Numbered from the stretch's first letter, positions 17,137 to 25,761 are shown. The stretch is DNA of 64,000 nucleotides from Methylosinus trichosporium OB3b (GCF_002752655.1 NZ_CP023737.1:2442001-2506000); one strand, 5' to 3'. The notes: a model not told the origin generated them from the sequence alone. Numbers and translations: made by a program.

Positions 17137-18128
17137 ATGTCATCTCCATTTCCGCGACATCCGCCGCCGACCGCTCGCATGTCGAGCGGCGCCGCCTCAT
17201 TCTCGAGGCGCATCCCGAAGTGAGAAAGCTCTTCGGCAAGGACGACGTCACCTTCAAGATCACCGCGGGGATTTTCGCTGGGCAATTGCTGATCGCCGCC
17301 ATTCTCGGCTGGCTCGGCCTCGCCTATTGGCCGCTCGCCCTGCTGATGGCGATTTGCGTCGGCGCCTTCGCCAATCACGCCAATTTCGTCGTCATCCATG
17401 ACGCGATCCATAATTGCGTGTTCGAGAGCACCTTCGCCAACAAGCTCACGGCGCTGCTCGCCGATCTCCCCAACGCCTTTCCGACCGCGATGGGCTTTCG
17501 CTGCTATCACATCAAGCATCATTCGCATCTTTCGGCCTATGACTACGACGCCGATATTCCGAGCCGCTGGGAGACGGAATGGGTCGGCGGCAGCACATGG
17601 CGCAAGGCCGTCTGGCTGTTCTTCTTCCCCGCCGTGCAGCTCGCGCGCCTGTCGCGGCTCAAGGGCACGGTGCCGATCATGGGCCTCTGGACCTATGTGA
17701 ACATCGCCGTCATCGCCGCCTTCGATGCTTTCGTGCTATGGGCCTTCGGCCCCAATGCGCTGCTCTATCTCATCCTGTCCTTCTGGTTCTCGGTCGGCGG
17801 ACTGCATCCTTTGAGCGCGCGCTGGCTGCAGGAGCATTTCGCCTTCGGGCCGAACCAGGGCACCTTCGACTATTACGGCCCGCTCAACACGCTCGCGCTC
17901 AACATCGGCTACCATAACGAGCACCACGACTTTCACGAGATCCCCTGGCGGCGCCTGCCGGAGCTCACCCGAATGGCGCCCGAATTCTACGAGCCGCTCG
18001 CCTGCCATCGCTCCTGGGTGGCCCTGCTCGTCACCTTCGTCTTCGACCCGCGCTATTCGCTCTCGACCCGCTCCGAGAATGTGGAGCGCGCGAGCGCGGC
18101 GCAGGCGATTCCCCTTCCCGCAGAATAG
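17133..18128 (+). CDS. Membrane fatty-acid desaturase of the dihydroceramide Delta4-desaturase (DES1) type
   Basis: A 331-residue di-iron membrane desaturase with three His boxes: HDAIHN, HIKHHSH and HNEHHDF. Beyond the generic family it carries features of eukaryotic DEGS1. These are the N-terminal HPEVRKLFGKD (the sphingolipid-desaturase N-terminal motif, YPEIKSLM-like), GGLHPLSARWLQEHF, and YYGPLNTLALNIGYHNEHHD, which matches the human/Drosophila protein almost residue for residue from memory. It should introduce a double bond in a ceramide or sphingoid chain. It is coupled to the acyltransferase gene by a 4-nt overlap. The His boxes are complete, so it looks active. Confidence 0.83.
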   Translation: MNVISISATSAADRSHVERRRLILEAHPEVRKLFGKDDVTFKITAGIFAGQLLIAAILGWLGLAYWPLALLMAICVGAFANHANFVVIHDAIHNCVFESTFANKLTALLADLPNAFPTAMGFRCYHIKHHSHLSAYDYDADIPSRWETEWVGGSTWRKAVWLFFFPAVQLARLSRLKGTVPIMGLWTYVNIAVIAAFDAFVLWAFGPNALLYLILSFWFSVGGLHPLSARWLQEHFAFGPNQGTFDYYGPLNTLALNIGYHNEHHDFHEIPWRRLPELTRMAPEFYEPLACHRSWVALLVTFVFDPRYSLSTRSENVERASAAQAIPLPAE

Positions 18129-18146
18129 GCCCGACAGCGACCGACC

Positions 18147-18800
18147 ATGACCGACACGACAGCGACAGAAACCGACGCGCTCGCCGCCTCTCCCCGCCTC
18201 TTCGAGAGCGACATTCTCGACAAGCTCTCGCGCGTTCACCATCTGACGCCGCCGCTCGTCTATGGCCCGATCATCCTCTGGCTCGTCGCCTACGCCAGCA
18301 ATTACGCGGGCGCGGGCGAGATCGCTCTGGCCTTCGTCCTCGGCTATGTGGCATGGACGCTGACCGAATATTTCGGTCACCGATTCCTGTTCCACACCGT
18401 GTTTCCGCTGCCCTTCGGGCTCGGGCCGCGCTTCCAGTTCCTCATTCACGGCGTGCATCACATCTATCCGAGCGATCCGCTGCGGCTGGTCATGCCGCCG
18501 CTGCTCTCGGCCCCGATCATGCTGATCGCGCTGACGCTGATCCGCCTCATCGTCGGCGGCGCCTTCGCCTGGCCGATGCTCGCCGGCTTCATCGCGGGCT
18601 ATGTCCTCTATGACTGCGTGCATTTCTGGACGCATCACGGCCAGCCCAAATCCAAGCTCGGCCATCTCGTGCGCCGCCTGCATATGCTGCATCATTTCCG
18701 CGACCCCGAGCGCGGCTTCGGCGTGCATGCGATCTGGTGGGACTATGTCTTCGGCACCCAATATGCAAAAGACCAGACGCCGGGATCGCGAGCGGTCTGA
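18147..18800 (+). CDS. Fatty acid 2-hydroxylase-like (sterol desaturase superfamily) membrane protein
   Basis: A 217-residue di-iron membrane hydroxylase. His clusters HRFLFH, HGVHHIYP, HFWTHH and HMLHHF are all present, and the N-terminal RLFESDILDKLSRVHHLTPP resembles FA2H/Scs7 (LFESDFLE...). It lacks the cytochrome b5 domain that fungal and animal forms carry, so a separate electron donor is needed. It follows the desaturase by 18 nt in the same direction. Alpha-hydroxylation of the ceramide N-acyl chain is the inferred role; carotenoid or sterol hydroxylation is less likely given the neighbours. Confidence 0.82.
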   Translation: MTDTTATETDALAASPRLFESDILDKLSRVHHLTPPLVYGPIILWLVAYASNYAGAGEIALAFVLGYVAWTLTEYFGHRFLFHTVFPLPFGLGPRFQFLIHGVHHIYPSDPLRLVMPPLLSAPIMLIALTLIRLIVGGAFAWPMLAGFIAGYVLYDCVHFWTHHGQPKSKLGHLVRRLHMLHHFRDPERGFGVHAIWWDYVFGTQYAKDQTPGSRAV

Positions 18801-18908
18801 CAAAGGCGCTTTCTGCGTCAGCGCTCTACAAGAACCCGCACGGCGGTCATAGATCAGCGGGAGCACAAATCGCGCCGGCGCGTCGCCGCGTCGGACGGGA
18901 CCGCCCGC

Positions 18909-20516
18909 ATGTCACATGTCGAAAGAAGGGAAAGCTCCGTGGCTGCGCCTCCGCAGCTCCTGAGAGAGGGGAAGGGCCGCATGCGCGCGCTCGCCGCCGC
19001 CCTCTCCGCCCGGCTCGCGAGATGGTATCGCTCGCCGCTGTCCTGGCGCCTCGTCTTCGGCGTCGTCGCTGCGCTCGCCGGCGTGCTGTGGCGGCTACTC
19101 ATGGGCGGCGATCCGGGCGCCTACGCCTACACCGCATTTTATCTGCCGGTTCTCGTCGCATCCTTCGCCGGCGGGGCCATGTCCGGCGCGCTGGCGCTGC
19201 TGCTCGGCGCCGTCGCCGCGCAATTCTGGCTCGCGCCGATGCAGGGGATGCAGGACGCGCTGGCGCTGCTGACATTTCTCGCGACCAATGGCGCCATCAT
19301 CTTCGTCGGCGAAGCCTTCCAGCGCACCTTGACCCATGTCGACAATCTCGAGACGCGTCACGCGATGGAGCGGCTCGCCGCGCAGAATGCGATGCTGGCC
19401 GAGCAGTTCGGCAATGTGGCGCGAGCGGCGCCGGGCGTCGTCTTCTCCTTCCGTCTCGACGCCACGGGCTTCGGCTCCTGCCCCTATCTCGCCGAGAATG
19501 TGCGGACGGTTCTAGGCGTCGAGCCGCAGGAGATCGAGGGCGACGCCGCGCCGCTGCTGCGCCGCATCGATCCGGAGGATGCGGAGCGCTTGCGCGCGAG
19601 CTTCGCCGCCTCGGCCGCGCATATGACCATGCTGCGCGAGGCGTTCCGTTTCGACCATCCGACGAAGGGCCGCATCTCGCTGGAGACGCAGGCGCGGCCG
19701 GTGCGTCAGGCGGATGGCGCCGTCGTCTGGCACGGCTATGCGCAGGACGTCACCGAGCGCAAGCTCGACGAGACGGCGCGGCGCGACGCCGAAAGGGCGC
19801 TCGAGCAGCGCATCGTCGAGCTCGAGCGCGCCAATGAGCGCCTCGCCCGTTTCGCCTATGTCGCCTCGCATGATCTGCAGGAGCCGCTGCGCAAGGTCGT
19901 CGCCTTCTCGCAAATGCTCGACGCCGCCGTGGCCGCGGCCGATTACGCCGATGTGGCGCATGCGGGCGAGGTGATGCGGCGGTCGGCGCTCCGCGCGCGC
20001 GAGCTCGTCGACGATCTGCTGGTCTATTCGCGGCTGACCGACGCGCCGCTGAAGCTGCAGCGGCGCGATCTGCGCGTCGAGATCCAGTCGGCGCTGACGG
20101 ATCTGTCCGAGCTGATCGAGGAATCGAAGGCCGATATTCATCTCGACGCGCCGAATATCGAGTTCTCGGTCGATCCGCCGCAATTCGCGCGGCTCATGCA
20201 TAATCTCGTCAGCAACGCCATAAAGTTCCGCCGCCCGGGCGAGACGCCGCGGATCGCCATCTCCTCGCGCATCGCCGACGGCATGCTGCGGCTCTCGGTG
20301 TCGGACGAAGGCGTCGGCTTCGAGACGAAATATGCGCACGCGATTTTCGAGCCGTTCAAGCGTCTGCACAGCAAGGCGCAATTCCCCGGCACGGGCATCG
20401 GCCTCGCGATCTGCAAGACCATCGCCGATCGTCACGGCTGGACGCTCACCGCCTGCTCGCAGCCGCAGCAGGGCGCGATCTTCGAGCTGGCGATGCCGAT
20501 CGACGGGCCGACGTGA
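18909..20516 (+). CDS. Membrane sensor histidine kinase with PAS domain
   Basis: A 535-residue sensor kinase. Three to four membrane helices near residues 45-140 resemble the DUF4118/KdpD-type sensor region, a PAS/PAC domain follows (about 165-290, ending AVVWHGYAQDVTERK), then HisKA with FAYVASHDLQEPLRKV (phospho-acceptor His) and a HATPase_c domain with MHNLVSNAIKFR and GTGIGLAICK. An internal ATG at 18981 has a stronger purine-rich site (AGAGGGGAAGGG) and could be the true start. No response regulator gene is adjacent. Its stop overlaps the GTG of the next kinase. Confidence 0.9.
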   Translation: MSHVERRESSVAAPPQLLREGKGRMRALAAALSARLARWYRSPLSWRLVFGVVAALAGVLWRLLMGGDPGAYAYTAFYLPVLVASFAGGAMSGALALLLGAVAAQFWLAPMQGMQDALALLTFLATNGAIIFVGEAFQRTLTHVDNLETRHAMERLAAQNAMLAEQFGNVARAAPGVVFSFRLDATGFGSCPYLAENVRTVLGVEPQEIEGDAAPLLRRIDPEDAERLRASFAASAAHMTMLREAFRFDHPTKGRISLETQARPVRQADGAVVWHGYAQDVTERKLDETARRDAERALEQRIVELERANERLARFAYVASHDLQEPLRKVVAFSQMLDAAVAAADYADVAHAGEVMRRSALRARELVDDLLVYSRLTDAPLKLQRRDLRVEIQSALTDLSELIEESKADIHLDAPNIEFSVDPPQFARLMHNLVSNAIKFRRPGETPRIAISSRIADGMLRLSVSDEGVGFETKYAHAIFEPFKRLHSKAQFPGTGIGLAICKTIADRHGWTLTACSQPQQGAIFELAMPIDGPT

Positions 20517-21571
20517 GGGGCGCTCGCGAGCCGGCGCGGACCGATGGCGGAATGGGCGTGATCCTCACGGCGGCGTGGCGGAGCCGCGCGTGGCCGTTAT
20601 GGACGCGCTATGCCGGCGCGACCGCGCTGTCGCTGCTCGGCTTCTTCGTCCAGCTGGCGCTGAGACAGGAGATTCCGCCGCATTTCTTCTTGCTGTCGCT
20701 CCCCGCGACCCTGTTCTCCGCGGTCCTGTTCGGCGGCAATCCGGCGACATGGTCGATCGCGCTGAGCGCCGGCTCGACCGGCTATTTTCTGCTCGAGCCA
20801 CAGGGCTTCGCGATCGGCGACCGCATCGACGCAATGGCGCTGGTGCTGTTCATCGCCACGGCGCTGCTGCTCGTCTTCGTCGTCGACGAGCTCTTCCAGG
20901 AGCTGCGCCGGACCGGCCACGCCGCCGCAACGGCGCGAGACGAGCTCGGGCGCCTCGGCGAAGCGGGGCGGCTGAAAGATCTCCTGCTCCAGGAGATGTC
21001 GCATCGGACCAAGAATGATCTGCAGTTTCTCTCCTCCATGCTGCAGATCGAGGGACGCGCGCTCGAGGAGGGACGCGGGCGCGCCTCGCTTCTCGCCGCC
21101 GCGAGCCGCATGACAGTGGTGGGCCGCGTTCATTCGCTGCTTCAGCACAGCGGCTCCGATCGCGTCGAGATGCAGCCGCTGTTCGACGAGCTCTGCGCCG
21201 ATCTCCGCATCTCGTTGATCGGCCTGCGGCCGATCGCGCTCAGGGCGGAGGTCACAACGGGTCTGCTGCCGCTCGACGCGGCGCGTTCGATCGCGTTGAT
21301 CGTCAACGAGCTCGTCACCAATGCGCTCAAGCATGCCTTTCCGGAGGACCGTTCTGGAACTGTGACGGTCCGGCTGACGCGCGAGGCCGGCGCGCTTCGC
21401 CTGCTCGTCATGGACGACGGCGTCGGCCATCCCGCCGCGACGACGTCGCCGGGAACAGGCTTCGGTCAAAAGCTCGTGCGCTCGCTCGCGCAACAGCTCG
21501 GCGGCGCTCTCACGATAGAGGCCGGCTCCGCGGGCACGCGTTGCGAGCTGCGCTTTCCGTCGCCGACCTGA
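20513..21571 (+). CDS. Membrane histidine kinase, HisKA_2/HWE-like
   Basis: A 352-residue kinase with an N-terminal multi-helix membrane region of DUF4118 appearance (residues about 25-125), a coiled linker and a HisKA_2-type dimerisation domain containing LLLQEMSHRTKNDLQFLSSM. A HATPase domain follows with LIVNELVTNALKHAF and DDGVGHPA. This kinase class often acts in the general stress response of alphaproteobacteria. The GTG overlaps the previous stop (GTGA); an ATG at 20552 with GGCGGA upstream is an alternative start. The two kinases are translationally coupled and no receiver protein is nearby. Confidence 0.88.
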   Translation: MRGAREPARTDGGMGVILTAAWRSRAWPLWTRYAGATALSLLGFFVQLALRQEIPPHFFLLSLPATLFSAVLFGGNPATWSIALSAGSTGYFLLEPQGFAIGDRIDAMALVLFIATALLLVFVVDELFQELRRTGHAAATARDELGRLGEAGRLKDLLLQEMSHRTKNDLQFLSSMLQIEGRALEEGRGRASLLAAASRMTVVGRVHSLLQHSGSDRVEMQPLFDELCADLRISLIGLRPIALRAEVTTGLLPLDAARSIALIVNELVTNALKHAFPEDRSGTVTVRLTREAGALRLLVMDDGVGHPAATTSPGTGFGQKLVRSLAQQLGGALTIEAGSAGTRCELRFPSPT

Positions 21572-21578
21572 GCGGCGC

Positions 21579-21905
21579 TCAGGCCGAAGCGCCCGCCACG
21601 GAATGCTCAGCGTAGGCGGAGATCGCCTGCGCGGTCGTCGTCGCCGAGGCGGCGGCGGTCTCGGCGCCGCCGAGCGTCAGCTGCCGCAGCTGCCCGAGCA
21701 GCGAGTCGATACGGTCCCAGGCCTCGTCTGAGTCGGGACTTGCGGTCGCTTGGTTCAGCCTGTCGATCGCGGCCCCGGCCGCTTGTGTGGGCTGGGGCTG
21801 CGACTTCAAGCCGCCGGACTCGGCCGTCAGCGGCGATAGCCGCGGCACCGGCTCGAGCGGCGCGCGCGCCGAAGCGGCGGCCGAGCCGAATACGGAAAGG
21901 GGCAT
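21579..21905 (-). CDS. Hypothetical protein
   Basis: A 108-residue protein rich in Ala, Ser and Gln with a short helical centre (EAWDRIDSLLGQLRQLTLGG). No family is recognised. Reality is supported by GGGAGA about 8 nt before the ATG and by its position alone between genes. The first residues (MPLSVFGSAAASA) are mildly hydrophobic but not a clear signal peptide. It is convergent with the kinase, 7 nt apart. Confidence 0.5.
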   Translation of the reverse strand: MPLSVFGSAAASARAPLEPVPRLSPLTAESGGLKSQPQPTQAAGAAIDRLNQATASPDSDEAWDRIDSLLGQLRQLTLGGAETAAASATTTAQAISAYAEHSVAGASA

Positions 21906-22042
21906 GAGCGTCTCCCGAAAGCGTGATCGTGACGCCCAAGATCCAGCATGCGCCTTTCATTTTCGTGCGCCAAAAGGAGACAATCGGCACGGTCGCGTCA
22001 ATGTTTCGTTCACCATTCATCGTTTCGGCGCTGGCTCCCTCG

Positions 22043-22321
22043 TCAGCGCCCGATGGTGACGCCGGGAACGAAGCGCAGCGCGTCGCCGAGCGAGGTCGCC
22101 TGAGTGTCGTCCATCAGCTTGCGCGAGACCACGGAGACGCTGCCAGGGATCTCCATCACATGGCGCTTCTGGCCGCCGGGGCTGGCGACATAGGGAACAT
22201 AATAGCCGTCCGCGGCCGGCGGCGCTTCGGCGCGCCGACCTCTCATCGAGGATTCGGCGCAGGCGACGGTCGCCACGAAGGCGAGCGCGACGCTCGCGGC
22301 GAAAAGGCGTGAAATCGGCAT
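22043..22321 (-). CDS. Secreted short protein resembling the start of a TonB-receptor plug domain
   Basis: A 92-residue protein with a signal peptide (MPISRLFAASVALAFVATVACA) and GGGAGGG about 7 nt upstream of the ATG. Its second half, EIPGSVSVVSRKLMDDTQAT followed by SLGDALRFVPGVTIGR, matches the N-terminal plug motif of siderophore-type TonB-dependent receptors, then stops. No barrel sequence follows downstream. It is either a remnant of a receptor gene truncated early or an independent plug-only protein. The intact signal peptide and ribosome site mean it could still be expressed. Confidence 0.65.
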   Translation of the reverse strand: MPISRLFAASVALAFVATVACAESSMRGRRAEAPPAADGYYVPYVASPGGQKRHVMEIPGSVSVVSRKLMDDTQATSLGDALRFVPGVTIGR

Positions 22322-22486
22322 GGCATGGCCCTCCCCACAGCGACAAGAGCTCGGAACGCGCCATGATAGGATAGAAACGACGCTGGCGCGTGATCATTCG
22401 CTCTGTGGGCGAAAGATCATGCGGCAGGAGCGCTGGCGCCCGCCCGCGGCTGCGCTAAACTGCGAGAGATTCGTCTGGAGACCCTG

Positions 22487-24259
22487 ATGGCCTATCGCGC
22501 CCCGCTCGACGACCTTCTCTTCGCCATGCGTCGGGCGGCCGGAGAGAGCGCTTTCGCGCCCGGCGGGCTCTATGACGATTGCGACGCCGAGACCGCGCGC
22601 GCCACCCTCGCGGAGGCGGCGAAATTCGCCGAGGGCGTCCTTTTGCCGCTCGATCGCATCGGCGATCGCGAAGGGTTGCGCTTTGCCGGCGGCGAGGTGA
22701 CGACGGCGCCGGGCTGGCGCGACGCTTATCGCCAATGGGTCGAGGGCGGCTGGAACGCGCTCGCCGCCGGCCCCGCTCACGGCGGCATGGGCCTGCCGCT
22801 GCTGCTCGCCGCCGCCTGCACGGAAATCTGGAACGCCGCCAACATCTCCTTCGCGCTCTGTCCGCTGCTCGGCCAGGGCGCGATCGAGGCGATGGAGGCG
22901 CATGCGAGCGAGGCGTTGAAGGCCGTCTATCTGCCGAAGATGATCTCCGGCGAATGGACGGCGACGATGAACCTCACCGAGCCGCAGGCGGGCTCCGATC
23001 TCGCGCTGCTGCGCACCCGCGCCGAGCGGGTCGGCGACGGCTCCTATCGGCTCACCGGGCAAAAAATCTTCATCACCTATGGCGAGCACGACCTTTCCGA
23101 GAACATCCTGCATTTCGTGCTGGCGCGGCTGCCCGACGCGCCCCCCGGCACGCGCGGGATCTCGCTGTTCCTCGCGCCGAAATTCCTGCCCGACGCCGAT
23201 GGACGACCGGGCGAGCGCAATGATCTGCGCTGCGCCGGCGTCGAGCGCAAGCTCGGCATCCACGCCGCGCCGACCTGCACCATGGCCTATGGCGACAATG
23301 GCGGCGCACGCGCCTTTCTCGTCGGCGAGGAGAACGCCGGCCTCGCCTGCATGTTCACCATGATGAACAATGCGCGCCTGTCGGTCGGGCTGCAGGGCGT
23401 GGCGCTCGCCGAGCGGGCGACGCAGGCGGCGCTCGCTTATGCGCGCGAGCGGTTGCAGGGGCGCGCGCCCGGCGGCCCCGATCCCTCGCCGATCGTCGCG
23501 CATCCGGACGTCGCCCGCATGTTGCTGACGATGAAGGCGCAGACCGCGGCGGCGCGGGCGATCTCGTTTCTCACCGCCGCTTCGCTCGACCGCGCGCGGC
23601 GCCAGAGTGGCGAGGCGGCGCGCGAGGCGGAGGAGCGCGCCGGCCTGCTGACGCCGCTCGCCAAGGCCTATTCCACCGATATCGGCGTCGAAACCGCCTC
23701 GCTCGGCGTTCAGGTCCATGGCGGCATGGGCTTCATCGAGGAGACCGGAGCCGCGCAGCTGCTGCGCGACGCGCGCATCACGCCGATCTATGAGGGAACC
23801 AACGGCATTCAGGCGATCGACCTCGTCACCCGCAAGCTGCGCCTCTCCGACGGCGCGGCGATATGGCGGGAGATCGACGACATGCGCGCCGACCTCGACG
23901 CCCTCGCCGGCGGCGGCGTGGTGTTCGTCCATATCGGCGAGCGCGCCGCGGCGGCGGTCGAAGCCTTCGAGCGCGCGACCGATTTTCTGTTCTCGATCGG
24001 CGAGCCGCGCGGCGTCGATGCGCTCAGCGCCGCGACGCCTTATCTGAAGCTGTTCGGCCTCGCGCGCGGAGCGACGCTGCTCGGCGCGGCCGCGCTCGCC
24101 GCGCAGCGCGCCGGCGACGCCGCCGCCGAGGAGAAGACCGTGCTGGCGCGTTTCTTCGGCGACAATATCGCCGGCGGCGCGGAGGGATTGGAGCGGGCGG
24201 TCGTCGCCGGCGGCGATTCGATCGCCGCCGCTCTGCCGCTGCTGGCGGCGCGAAATTGA
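22487..24259 (+). CDS. Acyl-CoA dehydrogenase, long (C-terminal extended) type
   Basis: A 590-residue FAD-dependent acyl-CoA dehydrogenase of the extended family that includes DmdC-like proteins. Signature motifs are EWTATMNLTEPQAGSDLALL, MMNNARLSVGLQG and QVHGGMGFIEETGAAQLLRD with TPIYEGTNGIQAIDL. The catalytic Glu should lie in the last motif (IYEGTNG). The extra roughly 150-residue C-terminal helical domain separates it from the 380-residue short-chain enzymes. It is followed 43 nt later by an enoyl-CoA hydratase, giving two consecutive beta-oxidation steps. Chain-length specificity cannot be told. Confidence 0.92.
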   Translation: MAYRAPLDDLLFAMRRAAGESAFAPGGLYDDCDAETARATLAEAAKFAEGVLLPLDRIGDREGLRFAGGEVTTAPGWRDAYRQWVEGGWNALAAGPAHGGMGLPLLLAAACTEIWNAANISFALCPLLGQGAIEAMEAHASEALKAVYLPKMISGEWTATMNLTEPQAGSDLALLRTRAERVGDGSYRLTGQKIFITYGEHDLSENILHFVLARLPDAPPGTRGISLFLAPKFLPDADGRPGERNDLRCAGVERKLGIHAAPTCTMAYGDNGGARAFLVGEENAGLACMFTMMNNARLSVGLQGVALAERATQAALAYARERLQGRAPGGPDPSPIVAHPDVARMLLTMKAQTAAARAISFLTAASLDRARRQSGEAAREAEERAGLLTPLAKAYSTDIGVETASLGVQVHGGMGFIEETGAAQLLRDARITPIYEGTNGIQAIDLVTRKLRLSDGAAIWREIDDMRADLDALAGGGVVFVHIGERAAAAVEAFERATDFLFSIGEPRGVDALSAATPYLKLFGLARGATLLGAAALAAQRAGDAAAEEKTVLARFFGDNIAGGAEGLERAVVAGGDSIAAALPLLAARN

Positions 24260-24302
24260 TGGAACGGGCGGCGGCGCGCCCTCTCGAGGGGAAGGAAAGC
24301 TC

Positions 24303-25067
24303 ATGCAAGCCGCCGAAATCGTCGCGCTGCGCGACGGTCACGTCATGCGGATCGTCATCGACCGCCCGGGCAAGCGGAATGCGCTGAACAAGGCCATGTA
24401 TGAGCGCTTGATCGCGCTGCTCGCCCAGGCCGACGCCGACGACGAGGTGAGAGCGATCGTGCTGACCGGGGCGGGCGGGACCTTCACGGCGGGCAACGAC
24501 CTCGAGGATTTTCGCAAGCCGTTCGATAATATGAAGGAGTTTCCGGCGCTGCGCTTCGTGCGCGCGCTCGCCGCGCTGCACACGCCGATCGTCGCCGCGG
24601 TCACTGGCGACGCGGTCGGCGTCGGCGTGACCCTGCTGCTGCATTGCGATCTCGTCTATGCGTCGCGCGAAGCGCGCTTCCGGCTGCCCTTCGTCGATCT
24701 CGGCCTGCTGCCAGAGGCAGGCTCGACGCTGCTGCTGCCGCATCGCATCGGCCTCGCCAAGGCGAGCGAGCTGATGCTGCTGTGCGACGCCTTCGACGCC
24801 GAGGAGGCGCTGCGGCTCGGCCTCGTCAACCGCCTCGGCGCGCGCGAAGATGTCGAAGCCATCGCGCTCGACGCGGCGCGACGCCTCGCCGAGAAGCCGC
24901 GCGCGGGGCTGGCGGCGACCCGCCGGCTGCTGCGCGGCGACGCGGCGGCGATAGCGCAGCGCATCGAGGAGGAAGCGGCTCTGTTCGCCGCGGCTCTGGC
25001 GACCCGCGAGTTCCGCGCGCGTCTCGAATCCTTCTTCGCCCAGCATCCGCCGGATGATGAGGGATGA
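24303..25067 (+). CDS. Enoyl-CoA hydratase/isomerase family protein
   Basis: A 254-residue crotonase-fold protein that hydrates or isomerises enoyl-CoA. The first oxyanion-hole segment is GTFTAGNDLEDFRKPF, the second VTGDAVGVGVTLLLHCDLVY. The usual hydratase Glu around the second loop is replaced in part (GDAVGVGVTLLLHC), and FVDLGLLPEAGSTLLLP carries the later Glu. This pattern is common in crotonase paralogues annotated as isomerases, so the exact reaction is open. It is downstream of the acyl-CoA dehydrogenase; GGGGAAGG lies upstream of its ATG. Confidence 0.87.
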   Translation: MQAAEIVALRDGHVMRIVIDRPGKRNALNKAMYERLIALLAQADADDEVRAIVLTGAGGTFTAGNDLEDFRKPFDNMKEFPALRFVRALAALHTPIVAAVTGDAVGVGVTLLLHCDLVYASREARFRLPFVDLGLLPEAGSTLLLPHRIGLAKASELMLLCDAFDAEEALRLGLVNRLGAREDVEAIALDAARRLAEKPRAGLAATRRLLRGDAAAIAQRIEEEAALFAAALATREFRARLESFFAQHPPDDEG

Positions 25068-25095
25068 TGCGCGCCATCCGGATCGAGGGGGCTGA

Positions 25096-25122
25096 AAGAG
25101 TGAGCCTCTAAGGCTCGCTCTT
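25096..25122. repeat. GAGCGAGCC-type palindromic repeat, copy 1 (diverged)
   Basis: AGAGTGAGCCTCTAAGGCTCGCTCTT is a near-perfect hairpin of the family also found at 30711, 50408 and 58656. It lies between the convergent hydratase gene and the hypothetical gene at 25139, where it could terminate both transcripts. Confidence 0.7.
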
Positions 25123-25138
25123 CGAGCGCCGCCAGCGG

Positions 25139-25630
25139 CTATTCCTCGCCGTAATTGCCGTAGTTCACGAGGCGCGAGCATCGGATGAGGATCGCCCGCA
25201 TCTTCTCGCCGGCGCGCGCGCATGTGCCGGCGACGCGGCTCGGGTCCTGCGGCGGGCCGTTGCGATAATGCAGCCGAACGGCGGCGACGCTGGCGACGGC
25301 GATGGTGTCGAGCTCGACCACATAGGCCTCGAAGCGCCGGCGGAAGCTCGGATCGAGCCGCTCATAGGCGGCGAGAGCATTGTGGCGGCCGGCGAGCTGC
25401 GATCGCTCGAAATAGTCCCGATACGTCTCCGGACGCCAGGCGAGGAGATCGTCGATCAGCTCCGGCATTTGCGGCAGCTGCTCGAGCATCATCACCAGCT
25501 CGTTGAAGAGATTGAGATAATCATTGGCCAGTCCGGAGATGGGATTGACCAGCGGCTTGGCGGTCGCCGCCGGCGCCGAGTGGCCGCGTGCGAATGGATC
25601 GAGAGTGGCAAATTGCACGTCAGTGGTCAT
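25139..25630 (-). CDS. Hypothetical protein
   Basis: A 163-residue soluble, mostly helical protein. N-terminal MTTDVQFATLDPFARGHSAP precedes a helical part with LANDYLNLFNELVMMLEQLP, LLAWRPETYRDYFERSQLAG and RRRFEAYVVELDTIAVASVA. I do not recognise the family. The upstream extension of the open frame (28 codons) has no support. It is divergent from the SRAP gene across 131 nt. Confidence 0.7.
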   Translation of the reverse strand: MTTDVQFATLDPFARGHSAPAATAKPLVNPISGLANDYLNLFNELVMMLEQLPQMPELIDDLLAWRPETYRDYFERSQLAGRHNALAAYERLDPSFRRRFEAYVVELDTIAVASVAAVRLHYRNGPPQDPSRVAGTCARAGEKMRAILIRCSRLVNYGNYGEE

Positions 25631-25761
25631 TTGGAGTCTCGAAGTGACTGGACCACTATCACCCCCAATTGATAACAATCTATTTCCACGGGTGCGCGAC
25701 GAATGAGAGAACATTCGTCTTTTCCTCGGCTTCCGCCGGGGCGGGAGGACGGGCGGCGGCG

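Noticed and set aside
22394..24304. 636-codon antisense frame opposite the acyl-CoA dehydrogenase
   Set aside because: Shadow of a strongly biased gene; no motif or ribosome site.
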